Positions 1-16,639 of a stretch of 50,052 bases of DNA are shown in pieces. The DNA is from Hydrogenophaga sp. (GTDB taxonomy: Bacteria > Pseudomonadota > Gammaproteobacteria > Burkholderiales > Burkholderiaceae_C), in NCBI RefSeq assembly GCF_030373225.1, contig NZ_JAUCZG010000032.1, positions 1-50,052 of the forward strand, read 5' to 3'. The translations under genes and the position numbers were made by a program. The first letter of the stretch is position 1, and each line of letters begins with the position of its first letter. Below the pieces are notes generated by a model. That model saw only the letters and a program-made list of their open reading frames with translations. It did not search any database and was not told the DNA's origin.

Positions 1-54
1 CGCGAAGGTGGCCGCACCGTTGGCGCCGGCGTCGTTGCCAAGATCATCGCGTAA
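1..54 (+). CDS. tuf: Elongation factor Tu, C-terminal end (partial)
   Basis: Only the last 17 codons and the TAA stop are inside the window. They read REGGRTVGAGVVAKIIA, the typical C-terminus of bacterial EF-Tu, the GTPase that delivers aminoacyl-tRNA to the ribosome. The position directly upstream of tRNA-Trp, secE and nusG is the usual one for a tuf copy in beta-proteobacteria. The start lies before the window. Confidence 0.95.
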   Translation, partial: REGGRTVGAGVVAKIIA

Positions 55-132
55 GTGAATTGAGGGTCGGACCACTCGCGAAGCGATGTGCCCTGACCCA
101 GCTGATTAACAGCCCTCAGGGGCATCGCCAGT

Positions 133-208
133 AGGGGTATAGCTCAATTGGCAGAGCGTCGGTCTCCAAAACCGAAGGTTGTAGGTTCGATTCCTACTGC
201 CCCTGCCA
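133..208 (+). tRNA. tRNA-Trp (anticodon CCA)
   Basis: A complete 76-nt cloverleaf with an encoded CCA end. The acceptor stem AGGGGTA pairs with TGCCCCT (one G-T pair). The anticodon stem is TCGGT/ACCGA around the loop CTCCAAA, giving anticodon CCA for tryptophan. The T arm is GTAGG-TTCGATT-CCTAC. It lies between tuf and secE and is probably co-transcribed with one of them. Confidence 0.98.
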
Positions 209-255
209 CCCAACAGGGTTTTCCGGAAAATGATTCCGGCCGGTTGAGTGGTTGA

Positions 256-293
256 CAAGCCCACCGAAGTCGACGAGACCTCTGGTGGGCTTG
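256..293 (+). other. Perfect 10-bp hairpin between tRNA-Trp and secE
   Basis: CAAGCCCACC (256-265) is the exact reverse complement of GGTGGGCTTG (284-293), with an 18-nt loop. No T-run follows at once, so it is not a textbook terminator. It could be a processing or attenuation element that separates the tRNA from the secE-nusG message. Function is inferred from position only. Confidence 0.5.
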
Positions 294-352
294 CGTGTCT
301 CAAGCTTTCGGGTTTTTGAGCGCGTTTTCTGCAAAGTTTTGTCTGGATTTTC

Positions 353-736
353 ATGGCCACCTCCGAAGTACAAACCGTTCACACCGGCGCCGACAAGGCC
401 AAGCTGGCGGCAGCCATCGCACTGCTGCTGGGTTCGTTTGTGGCCTTTTACCTGCTGTCGTCCCGCGGTGCCCTGGTGCAGTGGGGCGCCTTGATCGCGC
501 TGATGCTGGCCGCGGTGGTGGTCTTCGCGGTGTCCGAGTCGGGCAAACAGTTGCTGGCCTTTGGCCGCGATGCCTGGCGTGAAGTGAAAAAGGTTGTCTG
601 GCCTGCCCGCAAGGAAGCCATCCAGATGACGGCTTATGTGTTCGCCTTCGTGCTGGTGATGTCGCTCTTTTTGTGGCTCACCGACAAGACCGTCGAATGG
701 CTGTTTTACGACCTGATCCTGGGCTGGAGAAACTGA
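353..736 (+). CDS. secE: Preprotein translocase subunit SecE
   Basis: A 127-aa inner-membrane protein and the essential small subunit of the SecYEG translocon, which moves unfolded proteins across or into the cytoplasmic membrane. Two hydrophobic segments lie in the first half (about residues 20-40 and 42-62) and one near the C-terminus (about 92-115), as in the three-helix E. coli-type SecE. The stretch before the last helix holds the conserved [14 protein letters not shown] motif. Its stop overlaps the nusG start (ATGA at 736), the classic secE-nusG pair, so the two are translationally coupled. Confidence 0.97.
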   Translation: MATSEVQTVHTGADKAKLAAAIALLLGSFVAFYLLSSRGALVQWGALIALMLAAVVVFAVSESGKQLLAFGRDAWREVKKVVWPARKEAIQMTAYVFAFVLVMSLFLWLTDKTVEWLFYDLILGWRN

Positions 737-1311
737 TGACCGAGCAAAACAGTCCCGTGACCGACGGTGTGGCCGCAGAGGGCATGCGCTGGTATGTGGT
801 CCATGCCTACTCGGGCATGGAAAAGGCGGCGGAACGCAACATCGTCGAGCGCATCAACCGCGCCGGCATGCAGGACAAGTTCGGCCGCATCCTCGTGCCC
901 ACCGAAGAGGTGGTCGAGATGAAAAACGGCCAGCGCCGCACCACCGAGCGCAAGTTTTTCCCCGGCTATGTGCTGGTGGAGATGGTGATGGACGACGACA
1001 CCTGGCACCTGGTCAAGCACACCAACAAGGTCACCGGCTTTGTCGGTGGCGCGAAAAACCGCCCGGCGCCGATCTCCGAGGAAGACGTTCAGAAGATCGT
1101 CAACCAGATGCAGGAAGGCACCGACAAGCCCCGCCACAAGGTGGAGTTCGTGGTGGGCGAATATGTCCGCGTCAAGGAAGGCCCGTTCACCGACTTCAAC
1201 GGCACGGTCGAAGAAGTCAATTACGAGAAAAACAAGATGCGCGTGTCGGTGACCATTTTTGGTCGCGCCACACCGGTTGAACTCGAGTTCAGCCAGGTCG
1301 AAAAGACCTGA
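736..1311 (+). CDS. nusG: Transcription termination/antitermination protein NusG
   Basis: A 191-aa elongation factor that binds RNA polymerase, joins Rho to terminating complexes and links RNAP to the ribosome. The NGN domain fills about residues 15-125 ([19 protein letters not shown], then [11 protein letters not shown]). The KOW domain is at the C-terminus ([21 protein letters not shown]). The ATG at 736 was chosen because it overlaps the secE stop as ATGA and gives the normal family length. Upstream in-frame codons lie inside secE and are not expected to be used. The gene sits in the conserved secE-nusG-rplKA string. Confidence 0.97.
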   Translation: MTEQNSPVTDGVAAEGMRWYVVHAYSGMEKAAERNIVERINRAGMQDKFGRILVPTEEVVEMKNGQRRTTERKFFPGYVLVEMVMDDDTWHLVKHTNKVTGFVGGAKNRPAPISEEDVQKIVNQMQEGTDKPRHKVEFVVGEYVRVKEGPFTDFNGTVEEVNYEKNKMRVSVTIFGRATPVELEFSQVEKT

Positions 1312-1322
1312 GTTTTTCAGGT

Positions 1323-1347
1323 GCTGGCGGGTCGGCCCGACGCCAGC
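1323..1347 (+). other. Hairpin in the nusG-rplK spacer
   Basis: GCTGGCG (1323-1329) pairs perfectly with CGCCAGC (1341-1347) around an 11-nt loop, 76 nt before the start of rplK. No T-run follows. In E. coli this spacer holds the rplK promoter and the L1 translational control region, so the hairpin may be part of an L11-L1 leader. This is inference from position. Confidence 0.4.
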
Positions 1348-1426
1348 GCTGTTGAAATGTGTCGGGTCCCCAACCGCGAGGAGGTTGTCTTTCATGGCAG
1401 CCGTCTGCACTCGCAGGAGCTAAAAA

Positions 1427-1858
1427 ATGGCGAAAAAAATCGTCGGCTTTGTCAAGCTGCAAGTCCCAGCTGGCAAGGCCAACCCTTCCCCTCCGATCGG
1501 CCCGGCACTGGGTCAGCGCGGCTTGAACATCATGGAGTTCTGCAAGGCGTTCAACGCCCAGACCCAGGGCGTTGAACCCGGTCTGCCGCTGCCTGTGGTG
1601 ATCACGGCATATGCCGACAAGAGCTTCACCTTCATCATCAAGACGCCGCCGGCGACCACCTTGATCAAGAAGGCGATCAAGCTCGACAAGGGCTCTTCGG
1701 TGCCCAACAAGAACAAGGTCGGCAAGATCACGCGCGCCCAGCTCGAGGAAATTGCCAAAGTCAAGATGAAAGACATGACCGCTGCCGACGTGGACGCCGC
1801 CGTGCGCACCATCGCCGGTTCGGCCCGCTCGATGGGCGTGATTGTGGAGGGCGTGTAA
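1427..1858 (+). CDS. rplK: 50S ribosomal protein L11
   Basis: A 143-aa ribosomal protein that binds the GTPase-associated centre of 23S rRNA and is needed for RelA-dependent sensing of stalled ribosomes. The N-terminal domain has [20 protein letters not shown] and [18 protein letters not shown], both L11 hallmarks. The C-terminal rRNA-binding domain ends with [19 protein letters not shown] ribosome binding site AGGAG lies at 1415-1419, 7 nt before the ATG. The TAA stop (1856-1858) directly abuts the rplA ATG, so the L11-L1 pair is coupled. Confidence 0.98.
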   Translation: MAKKIVGFVKLQVPAGKANPSPPIGPALGQRGLNIMEFCKAFNAQTQGVEPGLPLPVVITAYADKSFTFIIKTPPATTLIKKAIKLDKGSSVPNKNKVGKITRAQLEEIAKVKMKDMTAADVDAAVRTIAGSARSMGVIVEGV

Positions 1859-2554
1859 ATGGCCAAGCTGACGAAAAAACAGAAAGCCTTCGAAGGCAAG
1901 GTCGACAGCAACAAGCTGTACCCCCTGACCGACGCCATTGCCATCATCAAGGAATGCGCGAACGCCAAGTTCGACGAATCCATCGACGTGGCGATCCAGC
2001 TCGGCGTGGACGCCAAGAAGTCCGACCAGGTGGTGCGTGGCGCCGTCGTGATGCCCAACGGCACCGGCAAGACCAAGCGCGTGGCCGTGTTTGCCCAGGG
2101 CGCCAAGGCTGAAGAAGCCAAGGCCGCCGGCGCCGACATCGTCGGCATGGACGACCTCGCTGCCGACATCAAGGCCGGCAACATGAATTTCGACGTGGTG
2201 ATCGCCTCGCCGGACGCCATGCGCGTGGTCGGTACCCTGGGTCAGATCCTGGGTCCGCGCGGTTTGATGCCCAACCCCAAGGTCGGCACCGTGACGCCCG
2301 ACGTGGCCCAGGCCGTGCGCAACGCCAAGGCCGGTCAGGTCCAGTTCCGCGTCGACAAGGCCGGCATCGTGCACGGCACCATCGGCCGTCGCTCGTTCGA
2401 TACCGACAAGCTCCAGGGCAACCTGGTGGCCCTGCTCGACGCACTGACCAAGGCCAAGCCGGCCACCAGCAAGGGTGTGTACCTGCGCAAGGTGGCCGTG
2501 TCGTCGACCATGGGTGTCGGCGTTCGCGTGGACATGCAATCGATCTCGGCGTAA
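1859..2554 (+). CDS. rplA: 50S ribosomal protein L1
   Basis: A 231-aa protein of the ribosomal L1 stalk, involved in release of E-site tRNA; in many bacteria it also represses its own L11-L1 message. Visible hallmarks are the N-terminal [14 protein letters not shown], the central [19 protein letters not shown] and [18 protein letters not shown]. The start follows the rplK stop with no spacer. It is followed by a 272-nt structured spacer before rplJ. Confidence 0.98.
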   Translation: MAKLTKKQKAFEGKVDSNKLYPLTDAIAIIKECANAKFDESIDVAIQLGVDAKKSDQVVRGAVVMPNGTGKTKRVAVFAQGAKAEEAKAAGADIVGMDDLAADIKAGNMNFDVVIASPDAMRVVGTLGQILGPRGLMPNPKVGTVTPDVAQAVRNAKAGQVQFRVDKAGIVHGTIGRRSFDTDKLQGNLVALLDALTKAKPATSKGVYLRKVAVSSTMGVGVRVDMQSISA

Positions 2555-2587
2555 CTCGCAAGGGGAACGCGGGGAACAGAAGAATTC

Positions 2588-2805
2588 GGGCGACCGCGGT
2601 CGCCCGGGTGTGGTGGGCTCCGGTGGCGGTTTTCATGACCGTCGCCGGGGGCCATCCAAGACCGTTGGTGTCGGGTCAAACCCCTCGGGGCGCGGCCCGA
2701 CTTAATTGTGACAAGCCAACGCAGATGGCGATCCCGCTGCAAAAGGAATTCGTTCCGAAACAGTTGATCGCTGCAATGAGGCGTGTTTGAGGTCGCAGGA
2801 CCGAG
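2588..2805 (+). promoter_or_regulatory. Probable L10 (rplJL) leader with three stem-loops
   Basis: The 272-nt rplA-rplJ spacer holds no ORF but clear RNA structure. First, an 18-bp perfect palindrome GGGCGACCGCGGTCGCCC (2588-2605). Second, a stem 2620-2630/2638-2648 of 11 pairs including G-U pairs, with a 7-nt loop. Third, GTCGGG (2670-2675) paired with CCCGAC (2696-2701), enclosing an inner CCCC/GGGG stem. An L10-binding leader that represses rplJL translation is known at this position in many bacteria, so that is the natural reading. The assignment is by position and structure, not by a covariance-model search. Confidence 0.55.
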
Positions 2806-2826
2806 GGCACATTTAAGGAGTAGACC

Positions 2827-3354
2827 TTGAGTCTGAATCGCAGTGAGAAAGAAGCGGTCATTTCCGAAGTGACCAGCCTCGCCGCAAAAGCTCAAACGCT
2901 CGTGATGGCGGAGTACCGTGGCATCACGGTCGCGAACATGGACAAACTGCGCGTCACAGCCCGCAGCAACGGTGTGAGCCTGAGCGTGTTGAAAAACACC
3001 CTGGCCCGCCGTGCAGTGGCAGGCAGCGCATTTGAAGTGGCCGCAGACCAGATGACCGGTCCGCTGATCTATGGATTTTCTGTCGACGCCGTGGCCGCTG
3101 CAAAAGTGGTGGCCGAGTTCGCGAAGACCAACGACAAGTTGGTGATTCGTGCCGGTGTGTACGGCGGCAAGGTCCTGGACGTCGATGGCGTGAAGCAGCT
3201 TGCAAGCATCCCTTCGAAAGAAGTGCTGCTGGCCCAGCTGTGTGGCTTGCTGATGTCGCCCATGTCGCGTACGGCCGTTGTGCTGGGCGCGCTGGCGGCG
3301 AAAAAAGGCGAAGGCGCTGCCCCGGTGGCAGCCGAGGAAGCGGCTGCCGCGTAA
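2827..3354 (+). CDS. rplJ: 50S ribosomal protein L10
   Basis: A 175-aa protein that anchors L7/L12 dimers to the ribosomal stalk. It begins [20 protein letters not shown] and carries [17 protein letters not shown], then [12 protein letters not shown], all typical of L10. The C-terminus is an Ala-rich tail. The start is TTG, not ATG. It was chosen because AAGGAG (2815-2820) sits 6 nt upstream and the N-terminus aligns with the family. A TTG start behind a structured leader fits translational autoregulation by the L10-L7/L12 complex. Confidence 0.97.
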   Translation: MSLNRSEKEAVISEVTSLAAKAQTLVMAEYRGITVANMDKLRVTARSNGVSLSVLKNTLARRAVAGSAFEVAADQMTGPLIYGFSVDAVAAAKVVAEFAKTNDKLVIRAGVYGGKVLDVDGVKQLASIPSKEVLLAQLCGLLMSPMSRTAVVLGALAAKKGEGAAPVAAEEAAAA

Positions 3355-3395
3355 GCGCGTGCACCGTTCATTCAACCAATTGTTAGGAAATCAAA

Positions 3396-3770
3396 ATGGC
3401 ATTCGATAAAGACGCATTTTTGACCGCGCTGGACAGCATGACGGTCATGGAACTCAACGACCTGGTGAAAGCCATCGAAGAGAAGTTTGGCGTGAGCGCG
3501 GCCGCCATGGCTGCACCCGCAGCCGGTGGTGGCGGTGCTGCTGCCGTGGCTGAAGAGAAGACCGAATTCAACGTCGTTCTGCTCGAGGCAGGCGCCAACA
3601 AGGTCTCGGTCATCAAGGCCGTTCGCGAAATCACCGGTCTGGGCCTGAAAGAAGCCAAGGACCTGGTCGATGGCGCACCGAAGAACGTGAAAGAAGCCGT
3701 GGCCAAGGCCGATGCCGAAGCCGCGATGAAGAAGCTGGTGGATGCCGGCGCCAAGGCCGAGCTGAAGTAA
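3396..3770 (+). CDS. rplL: 50S ribosomal protein L7/L12
   Basis: A 124-aa protein present in several copies on the ribosome, where it recruits translational GTPases. The N-terminal dimerisation domain (about 1-33) includes [20 protein letters not shown]. An Ala/Gly-rich hinge follows (about 34-52). The C-terminal factor-binding domain has [18 protein letters not shown] and [20 protein letters not shown]. Length is normal. It lies 41 nt behind rplJ with GAGGA-like AGGA before the ATG, and is probably expressed from the same message. Confidence 0.98.
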   Translation: MAFDKDAFLTALDSMTVMELNDLVKAIEEKFGVSAAAMAAPAAGGGGAAAVAEEKTEFNVVLLEAGANKVSVIKAVREITGLGLKEAKDLVDGAPKNVKEAVAKADAEAAMKKLVDAGAKAELK

Positions 3771-3785
3771 TTCGCTCGTGTCCCG

Positions 3786-3817
3786 AGGCTGGAGTGCTTG
3801 AAAGGGCCTCCAGCCTT
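3786..3817 (+). terminator. Attenuator-like hairpin after rplL
   Basis: AGGCTGGAG (3786-3794) is fully complementary to CTCCAGCCT (3808-3816), a 9-bp stem with a 13-nt loop, 16 nt after the rplL stop. The following sequence TTCTGTGCTTTC is T-rich but not a clean T-run, which suggests partial termination. In E. coli an attenuator at this same place lets only part of transcription continue into rpoBC, so the same role is inferred here. Confidence 0.6.
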
Positions 3818-3832
3818 CTGTGCTTTCAGAGC

Positions 3833-3923
3833 ACACCCGAAAGCCCGGTCTCTCACCCCGCTTTCGAGTGTTTTGTTGAAACACCGGCAAGCAAATTCCA
3901 CGAGTTTGCTTACCAGTGTTTTC
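3833..3923 (+). promoter_or_regulatory. Overlapping, mutually exclusive stems in the rplL-rpoB spacer
   Basis: Three stems compete for shared bases. Stem B pairs 3833-3844 with 3860-3871 (11 of 12 pairs). Stem C pairs GTGTTT (3868-3873) with AAACAC (3879-3884). Stem D pairs 3878-3895 with 3905-3923, with AAGCAAA/TTTGCTT and GAAACAC/GTGTTT(T)C as its solid parts. B excludes C, and C excludes D. In E. coli an RNase III cleavage site lies in this spacer after the attenuator; stem D is a suitable double-stranded substrate. A switch or processing role is inference. Confidence 0.5.
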
Positions 3924-4079
3924 TGACCCCGACTGCAGAAAACGACTTGGTTCGGGCCTGTGTGCAATGCGCAGGCCGTCCGCCAATGGTTGGTAGAGGC
4001 CAGCCACCAAGAAAGCCACCAGGAATCCGTCCTCCTGGTAGGCAAGACAGTCGCCGCAGACCTCAAGCCCGGAGATCTC

Positions 4080-8204
<4,125 letters not shown>

Positions 8205-8205
8205 C

Positions 8206-8279
8206 CCCCCTGCGCCGCTTTGCGGCGTCCCCCCAGGGGGACAACACCTGCGGCCTGGCGAAGCCAGTTCCGCGGTGTT
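8206..8279 (+). repeat. Double nested hairpin repeat between rpoB and rpoC
   Basis: Two nested hairpins lie back to back. The first pairs CCCCCTG (8206-8212) with CAGGGGG (8234-8240) and encloses CGCCGC-TTT-GCGGCG (8213-8227). The second pairs AACACC (8243-8248) with GGTGTT (8274-8279), then GCGG with CCGC, then CTGGC-GAA-GCCAG (8255-8267). The style matches GC-rich intergenic repeats that recur in Comamonadaceae genomes (recalled, not searched). Between two essential co-transcribed genes it might affect mRNA stability or the rpoB:rpoC ratio. Confidence 0.6.
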
Positions 8280-8335
8280 CCTGGTCAAGTCACTTCGCTC
8301 CTCATTCGCTGTCTCTGTAATTTAAGGAAATTCAC

Positions 8336-12565
<4,230 letters not shown>

Positions 12566-12602
12566 GGGTTCACCCCCGCGCCGGCTTCGCCGTCGCCCCC
12601 TC

Positions 12603-12636
12603 AAAAGCCCCCAGTCATCCGACCGGGGGCTTTTTT
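12603..12636 (+). terminator. Rho-independent terminator of the rpoBC operon
   Basis: AAAAGCCCCC (12603-12612) pairs with GGGGGCTTTT around a 12-nt loop, and the 3' arm runs into six T residues. It lies 38 nt after the rpoC stop and ends the ribosomal/RNAP transcription unit. Confidence 0.93.
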
Positions 12637-12724
12637 CATGGCCGGTTCTCGCCGTCGGACAGCGGGCCGCGGGTATATTGGCGCGGCCTGCCGGGCGGCA
12701 AGCTTGCAACCAAGGAGAGCCAAC

Positions 12725-13318
12725 ATGGCCGTGTCGATGTGGGTATTGCTGGGTTTGGGTCTGGCCGTGTTCTTCTGGGGTGTCGGGGCGTACAACCGCC
12801 TGGTCCGCCTGAAGAACGCCATCGCCAATGCGTTTGGACAGATCGACGTGCAACTCAAGCGCCGCTACGACCTGATCCCCAACCTGGTGGAGGTGGCGCG
12901 CAAGTACCTCGCTCACGAATCCCGGACCCTGGAGGCGGTGATTGCGGCGCGAAACCAGGCCCGCTCCGCAGAACAGGCCGCGGCCGCCAGCCCGCTCAAT
13001 GCCGGCGCGCTGGGTGCGCTGGCCGGGGCTGAACAATTGCTGGGGGGAGCACTCGGTCGCCTGTTTGCGGTGGCCGAGGCTTATCCCGACCTCAAGGCCG
13101 ACCAGAACATGCGCGAGCTCAGCGAAGAGCTCTCCAGCACCGAAAACCGCATCGGTTTCGCGCGCCAGGCCTACAACGACAACGTGCTCGAGTTCAACGA
13201 CGCCGCTGCGCAGTTTCCGGCCCTGATCGTGGCGCGCCTCTTCAATTTCCTGCCGCAACCCATGCTGGAGTCCACCACCAGCGACGCCGAGCGCCAGACG
13301 CTGCGGATCGAGATCTGA
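12725..13318 (+). CDS. lemA: LemA family protein
   Basis: A 197-aa protein with one N-terminal membrane helix (about residues 4-22) followed by a helical LemA domain. The conserved signature NRLVRLKNAIANAFGQIDVQ then KRRYDLIPNLVEVARKYLAHE is clear. LemA proteins are membrane-anchored and often paired with an M48 or TPM-domain partner; their exact role is not settled. AAGGAG (12712-12717) lies 7 nt before the ATG. The next gene, a membrane M48 protease, starts 21 nt downstream, so the two likely work together in envelope stress or membrane-protein quality control (inference). Confidence 0.93.
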   Translation: MAVSMWVLLGLGLAVFFWGVGAYNRLVRLKNAIANAFGQIDVQLKRRYDLIPNLVEVARKYLAHESRTLEAVIAARNQARSAEQAAAASPLNAGALGALAGAEQLLGGALGRLFAVAEAYPDLKADQNMRELSEELSSTENRIGFARQAYNDNVLEFNDAAAQFPALIVARLFNFLPQPMLESTTSDAERQTLRIEI

Positions 13319-13339
13319 CGCACGCCCGACAGCCGGCCC

Positions 13340-14398
13340 ATGCGCTTCTTCGAGTTCCAGCGCCAGGCGCGTGGGCAGACCACGCGCCTCCTGCTGGCTT
13401 TCGGCCTCACCGTGTTGCTGCTGCTGGTGGCGGTCAACGCCGCGCTGGCGCTGGCCTGGGGCCTGACCTGGGGCTTCTGGATGCCGGGAGACCTGAGCTT
13501 CCCGCGCCATTTTTTTGCGGTCAACACCGGCGTCACGCTGCTCTTCGTGCTGGGCGGATGGTGGGTCGAGACCTCGCGTCTGGGCGAGGGTGGTGGCGTG
13601 CGACTGGCCGAACAACTGGGTGCGCGGGCCGCGTATCCGTCGGGCGGCTTTGACGAGCAGAGGTTCTGCAACATCGTCGACGAAATGGCCATCTCGTCGA
13701 ATGTGAAGCGGCCCCAGGCCATGGTGCTGGCCCGTGACCCCGGCATCAACGCCTTTGCCGCCGGCTGGGACGAAGACGATTCGGTGGTGGCGGTCACCCA
13801 GGGGGCGCTGGAGCACCTCACGCGCGACGAGTTGCAGGGACTGGTCGCCCACGAGTTCAGTCACATCGGCGAAGGCGACACGCGCCTGAACATGCGGCTG
13901 GTCGGCATGGTGTTCGGGCTGGAAATGCTCTACCGCATGGGCCAGACCCTGTTCGAGCCGGACACCCGGGACCGGCGCATGGTGGCCTCGCTCATCGGCC
14001 TGGCCATCATGGTCGCAGGCTGGCTGGGCTGGCTGGCGGGCCATGCCCTGCAGGCGGCGGTGTCCCGCCAGCGCGAGCACCTGGCCGACGCCCGTGCGGT
14101 GCAATGGACACGCAACCGTGACGGACTCGGCGGTGTGTTGCGCAAGATCCTGACCCAGCAGAAAGCAGGCGTGCCAACGCGCCCAGTGGGGTCGGTGGTG
14201 CAGCACATGCTGCTGGTGGCCAACGAGTCGGGCAAGGTCGCGGGCTGGTTTGACTCACACCCACCCCTGACCGAGCGGATTCGCCGCATCTACGGTCGCG
14301 ACGCCGGCCCGCTGCCGCTGCAGCGGGACGAGGTGGCCGGGCCGACGCCGGCGGCCAGCGGGCCAGCCATTGACGCGCCGGGCTGGACGCTCGTCTGA
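13340..14398 (+). CDS. M48 family zinc metalloprotease (HtpX-like membrane protein)
   Basis: A 352-aa membrane protein. Two hydrophobic helices lie near the N-terminus (about 18-40 and 58-75) and a further hydrophobic stretch at about 215-236. The zinc-binding motif is HEFSH (H171, E172, H175), and the third ligand is expected in REHLADARAVQ further on. This order is that of M48 peptidases related to HtpX, which degrade damaged membrane proteins. It directly follows lemA, a pairing seen in many bacteria. The N-terminus FFEFQRQARGQTTRLLLAFG is typical of the LemA-associated M48 subgroup. Substrates are unknown. Confidence 0.9.
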   Translation: MRFFEFQRQARGQTTRLLLAFGLTVLLLLVAVNAALALAWGLTWGFWMPGDLSFPRHFFAVNTGVTLLFVLGGWWVETSRLGEGGGVRLAEQLGARAAYPSGGFDEQRFCNIVDEMAISSNVKRPQAMVLARDPGINAFAAGWDEDDSVVAVTQGALEHLTRDELQGLVAHEFSHIGEGDTRLNMRLVGMVFGLEMLYRMGQTLFEPDTRDRRMVASLIGLAIMVAGWLGWLAGHALQAAVSRQREHLADARAVQWTRNRDGLGGVLRKILTQQKAGVPTRPVGSVVQHMLLVANESGKVAGWFDSHPPLTERIRRIYGRDAGPLPLQRDEVAGPTPAASGPAIDAPGWTLV

Positions 14399-14464
14399 GG
14401 TCGGTGCCCCGGCGGGCAGTGCTGGTACCCTCATCGGTCCCACCCACCTTTGCCCGGAATCCGA

Positions 14465-15847
14465 TTGACCGCCACGGCCGCTCCTTCCCAACCCGCCGCG
14501 CGTCCGCCCGGCGCACCCCTCGGTCCCAGCCTGGCCACCCAGCTGCACCACACCGCGCGCTGCGTGCGGGCCGTGGAACAGGGGCATTCGCTCAGCGAGG
14601 TGATGCCGCAGGTCGCCGCCGAGTTGCGTCCCGGCGTGCAGGCGCTCACCTTTCATGCGCTGCGCCACCTGGGCACGGTGCGCGCGCTGGTGGCCCTGCT
14701 GGTTCAGCGCAAACCCGATGCCGCCCTGCACAGCCTGCTCTGCTGCGCGCTGAGCCTGATGCTCGAAGACGCCGAGGCCGGCACCTCGAGTGGCCTGCAT
14801 TACGCGGCCCATACCGTGGTCAACCAGGCGGTGGACGCGGCCCGGCACGACCGCAGCACCGCGCGTCAGGCTGCGTTTGTCAACGCCTGCCTGCGCCGCT
14901 TCCTGCGCGAACGTCCGGTGCTGCTGGAAGCCGCCATGCGCCAGCCCGAGGCCCGCTGGAACCACCCCTTGTGGTGGATCGAACGCCTGCAGCGCGACCA
15001 CCCCGGGCAGTGGCAGGCCATCCTGGTGGCCAACAACCAGCCCGGCCCGATGACGCTGCGGGTCAACCGCCGGCGGATCGACCGGGCGGTCTGCCAACAG
15101 GCGCTGCAGGCGATGGGTGTGGCTTCGATGCCGGTGGGCGACGACGGCCTGGTGCTGGATGCGCCGCAACCCGTGGAGCGCCTGCCCGGATTTGCGCAGG
15201 GCGATTGTTCGGTGCAGGACGCCGCGGCCCAGCTCGCGGCCGGCCTGCTGCTGGCCGGGCGCGACTGGAGCCCGGCCGACCGCATCCTCGATGCCTGCGC
15301 CGCGCCCGGTGGCAAGACGGCGCACCTGCTGGAGCGCGCCGATGTCGGCCTGCTGGCGCTGGACCTCGACGCCCGGCGCTGCGAACGCGTCACGGCCACC
15401 TTGCAACGGCTGGGGCTGGCGGCCGAGGTGCGCTGCGCCGACGCGGCCAGGCCGCAGGATTGGTGGGACGGCCGCGCCTTCGACGCGATCCTGCTCGATG
15501 CCCCCTGCACCGCTTCGGGCATCGTGCGCCGGCACCCCGATGTGCGCTGGCTGCGCCGGCCCACCGACGTGCAGCAGCTGGTGCTGGTGCAGCGCGGCCT
15601 GCTCGAGGCGCTCTGGCCCCTGCTCAAGCCCGGGGGGCGCCTGCTCTATGCCACCTGCTCCGTGTTTCGCGCAGAGGGCGCCGACCAGGTGCAATCGTTC
15701 CTTGAGCGCCACACCAATGCGGTGCACAAGCCTTCTCCGGGGCATTTGCTGCCCGGCCTGGCCGCTGTGGCGGGGGAGTTCAACGACAATCCGTCAGGTG
15801 GATATGACGGATTCTTTTACACCTGCATCGACAAGGCCGCCCCTTGA
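14465..15847 (+). CDS. rsmB: 16S rRNA (cytosine(967)-C(5))-methyltransferase RsmB
   Basis: A 460-aa SAM-dependent RNA methyltransferase (Sun/RsmB, Nol1/Nop2 family) that makes m5C967 in 16S rRNA. An N-terminal NusB-like RNA-binding domain covers about residues 15-160. The C-terminal Rossmann domain has the SAM motif DACAAPGGKTAHL, then DAPCTASGIVRRHPD, whose Cys is the release cysteine, and YATCSVF with the nucleophilic Cys. No ATG is available near the N-terminus. TTG at 14465 gives MTATAAPSQ; another TTG at 14450 would add five residues. Neither has a clear ribosome binding site. The gene heads a run with DUF4390, the NtrY-like kinase and the NtrX-like regulator. Confidence 0.92.
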   Translation: MTATAAPSQPAARPPGAPLGPSLATQLHHTARCVRAVEQGHSLSEVMPQVAAELRPGVQALTFHALRHLGTVRALVALLVQRKPDAALHSLLCCALSLMLEDAEAGTSSGLHYAAHTVVNQAVDAARHDRSTARQAAFVNACLRRFLRERPVLLEAAMRQPEARWNHPLWWIERLQRDHPGQWQAILVANNQPGPMTLRVNRRRIDRAVCQQALQAMGVASMPVGDDGLVLDAPQPVERLPGFAQGDCSVQDAAAQLAAGLLLAGRDWSPADRILDACAAPGGKTAHLLERADVGLLALDLDARRCERVTATLQRLGLAAEVRCADAARPQDWWDGRAFDAILLDAPCTASGIVRRHPDVRWLRRPTDVQQLVLVQRGLLEALWPLLKPGGRLLYATCSVFRAEGADQVQSFLERHTNAVHKPSPGHLLPGLAAVAGEFNDNPSGGYDGFFYTCIDKAAP

Positions 15848-15881
15848 CCCGGGATCGCGCCCGACGCGGTCGGTGCGCAGC

Positions 15882-16607
15882 ATGAGCGGTCTGCGGGTCG
15901 TGCGCCCGGGACACCTGGCCCTGTTCGTTGCCTTGCTGCTGATGCTGATGCTGGCGCTGGGCGCTGCCGCGCAAGGCCAGACGCCGCGGCCCCATCAGGT
16001 CAGCCTGCAGCGCACCACCGAGGCGCTCTACCTCTCGGGGCGCATGGAACTGTCGCCTCAACAGGTGGTGGAGGAGGCCCTCCTCAAGTCGGTCCCGCTG
16101 TACTTCGTCTGGCAGGCCGACGTCTACAGGGAGCGGTGGTACTGGACCGATCGGCGCGTTGCCAGCGCCACGCGCACCCTGCGACTGGCCTACCAGCCCC
16201 TCACGCGCCGTTGGCGGGTGAGCCTGTCCAACGATGCAGCGGTCAACGCCAGTGGTGCGGGCCTGCAGTACGCCCTGCACCAGAACTACGACTCGTTGTC
16301 CGACGCCCTGGCCGGCGTGGCCCGGGTGAGCCGCTGGAAAATCGCCGATGCTGCCCGCCTGCCGGCCGATGCAAACCACCGCGTCGAATTTGCTTTCCGG
16401 CTCGACCTGTCGCTGTTGCCCCGGCCGTTCCAGATCGGCCTGGGCAACCAGCCGGGCTGGACGATCGAGGTCACCGACCAGATCGACGTGCCCCAGCGGG
16501 CCGAACCCGAGAGAGCGCCGGCCACAGCGCCTGCGCCCGGGCTGGAAGCACAGGAAGTGCCCGCCAGTGCCACCGCCGAGGCGGAAGCGGCCACGCCGGC
16601 CCGCTGA
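15882..16607 (+). CDS. DUF4390 domain-containing secreted protein
   Basis: A 241-aa protein of unknown function. A strong signal peptide occupies about residues 8-32 (LALFVALLLMLMLALGAAAQ). The body has SLQRTTEALYLSGRMELS, then SVPLYFVWQADV and RTLRLAYQPLTRRW, features I associate with DUF4390. The tail is Ala/Glu/Pro-rich and probably disordered. The ATG at 15882 places the signal peptide at the N-terminus; an ATG at 15804 would overlap the rsmB end by 44 nt. In beta-proteobacteria this family recurs between rsmB and an NtrY-like kinase, so a role as a periplasmic partner of that kinase is a fair inference. Confidence 0.85.
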   Translation: MSGLRVVRPGHLALFVALLLMLMLALGAAAQGQTPRPHQVSLQRTTEALYLSGRMELSPQQVVEEALLKSVPLYFVWQADVYRERWYWTDRRVASATRTLRLAYQPLTRRWRVSLSNDAAVNASGAGLQYALHQNYDSLSDALAGVARVSRWKIADAARLPADANHRVEFAFRLDLSLLPRPFQIGLGNQPGWTIEVTDQIDVPQRAEPERAPATAPAPGLEAQEVPASATAEAEAATPAR

Positions 16608-16639
16608 GCCGACAGCCCTGCAAGCCAGCGGCCAGACCC

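Noticed and set aside
252..257. TTGACA upstream of secE as a -35 box
   Set aside because: No acceptable -10 box lies 16-18 nt downstream, and the site lies next to the strong hairpin at 256-293.
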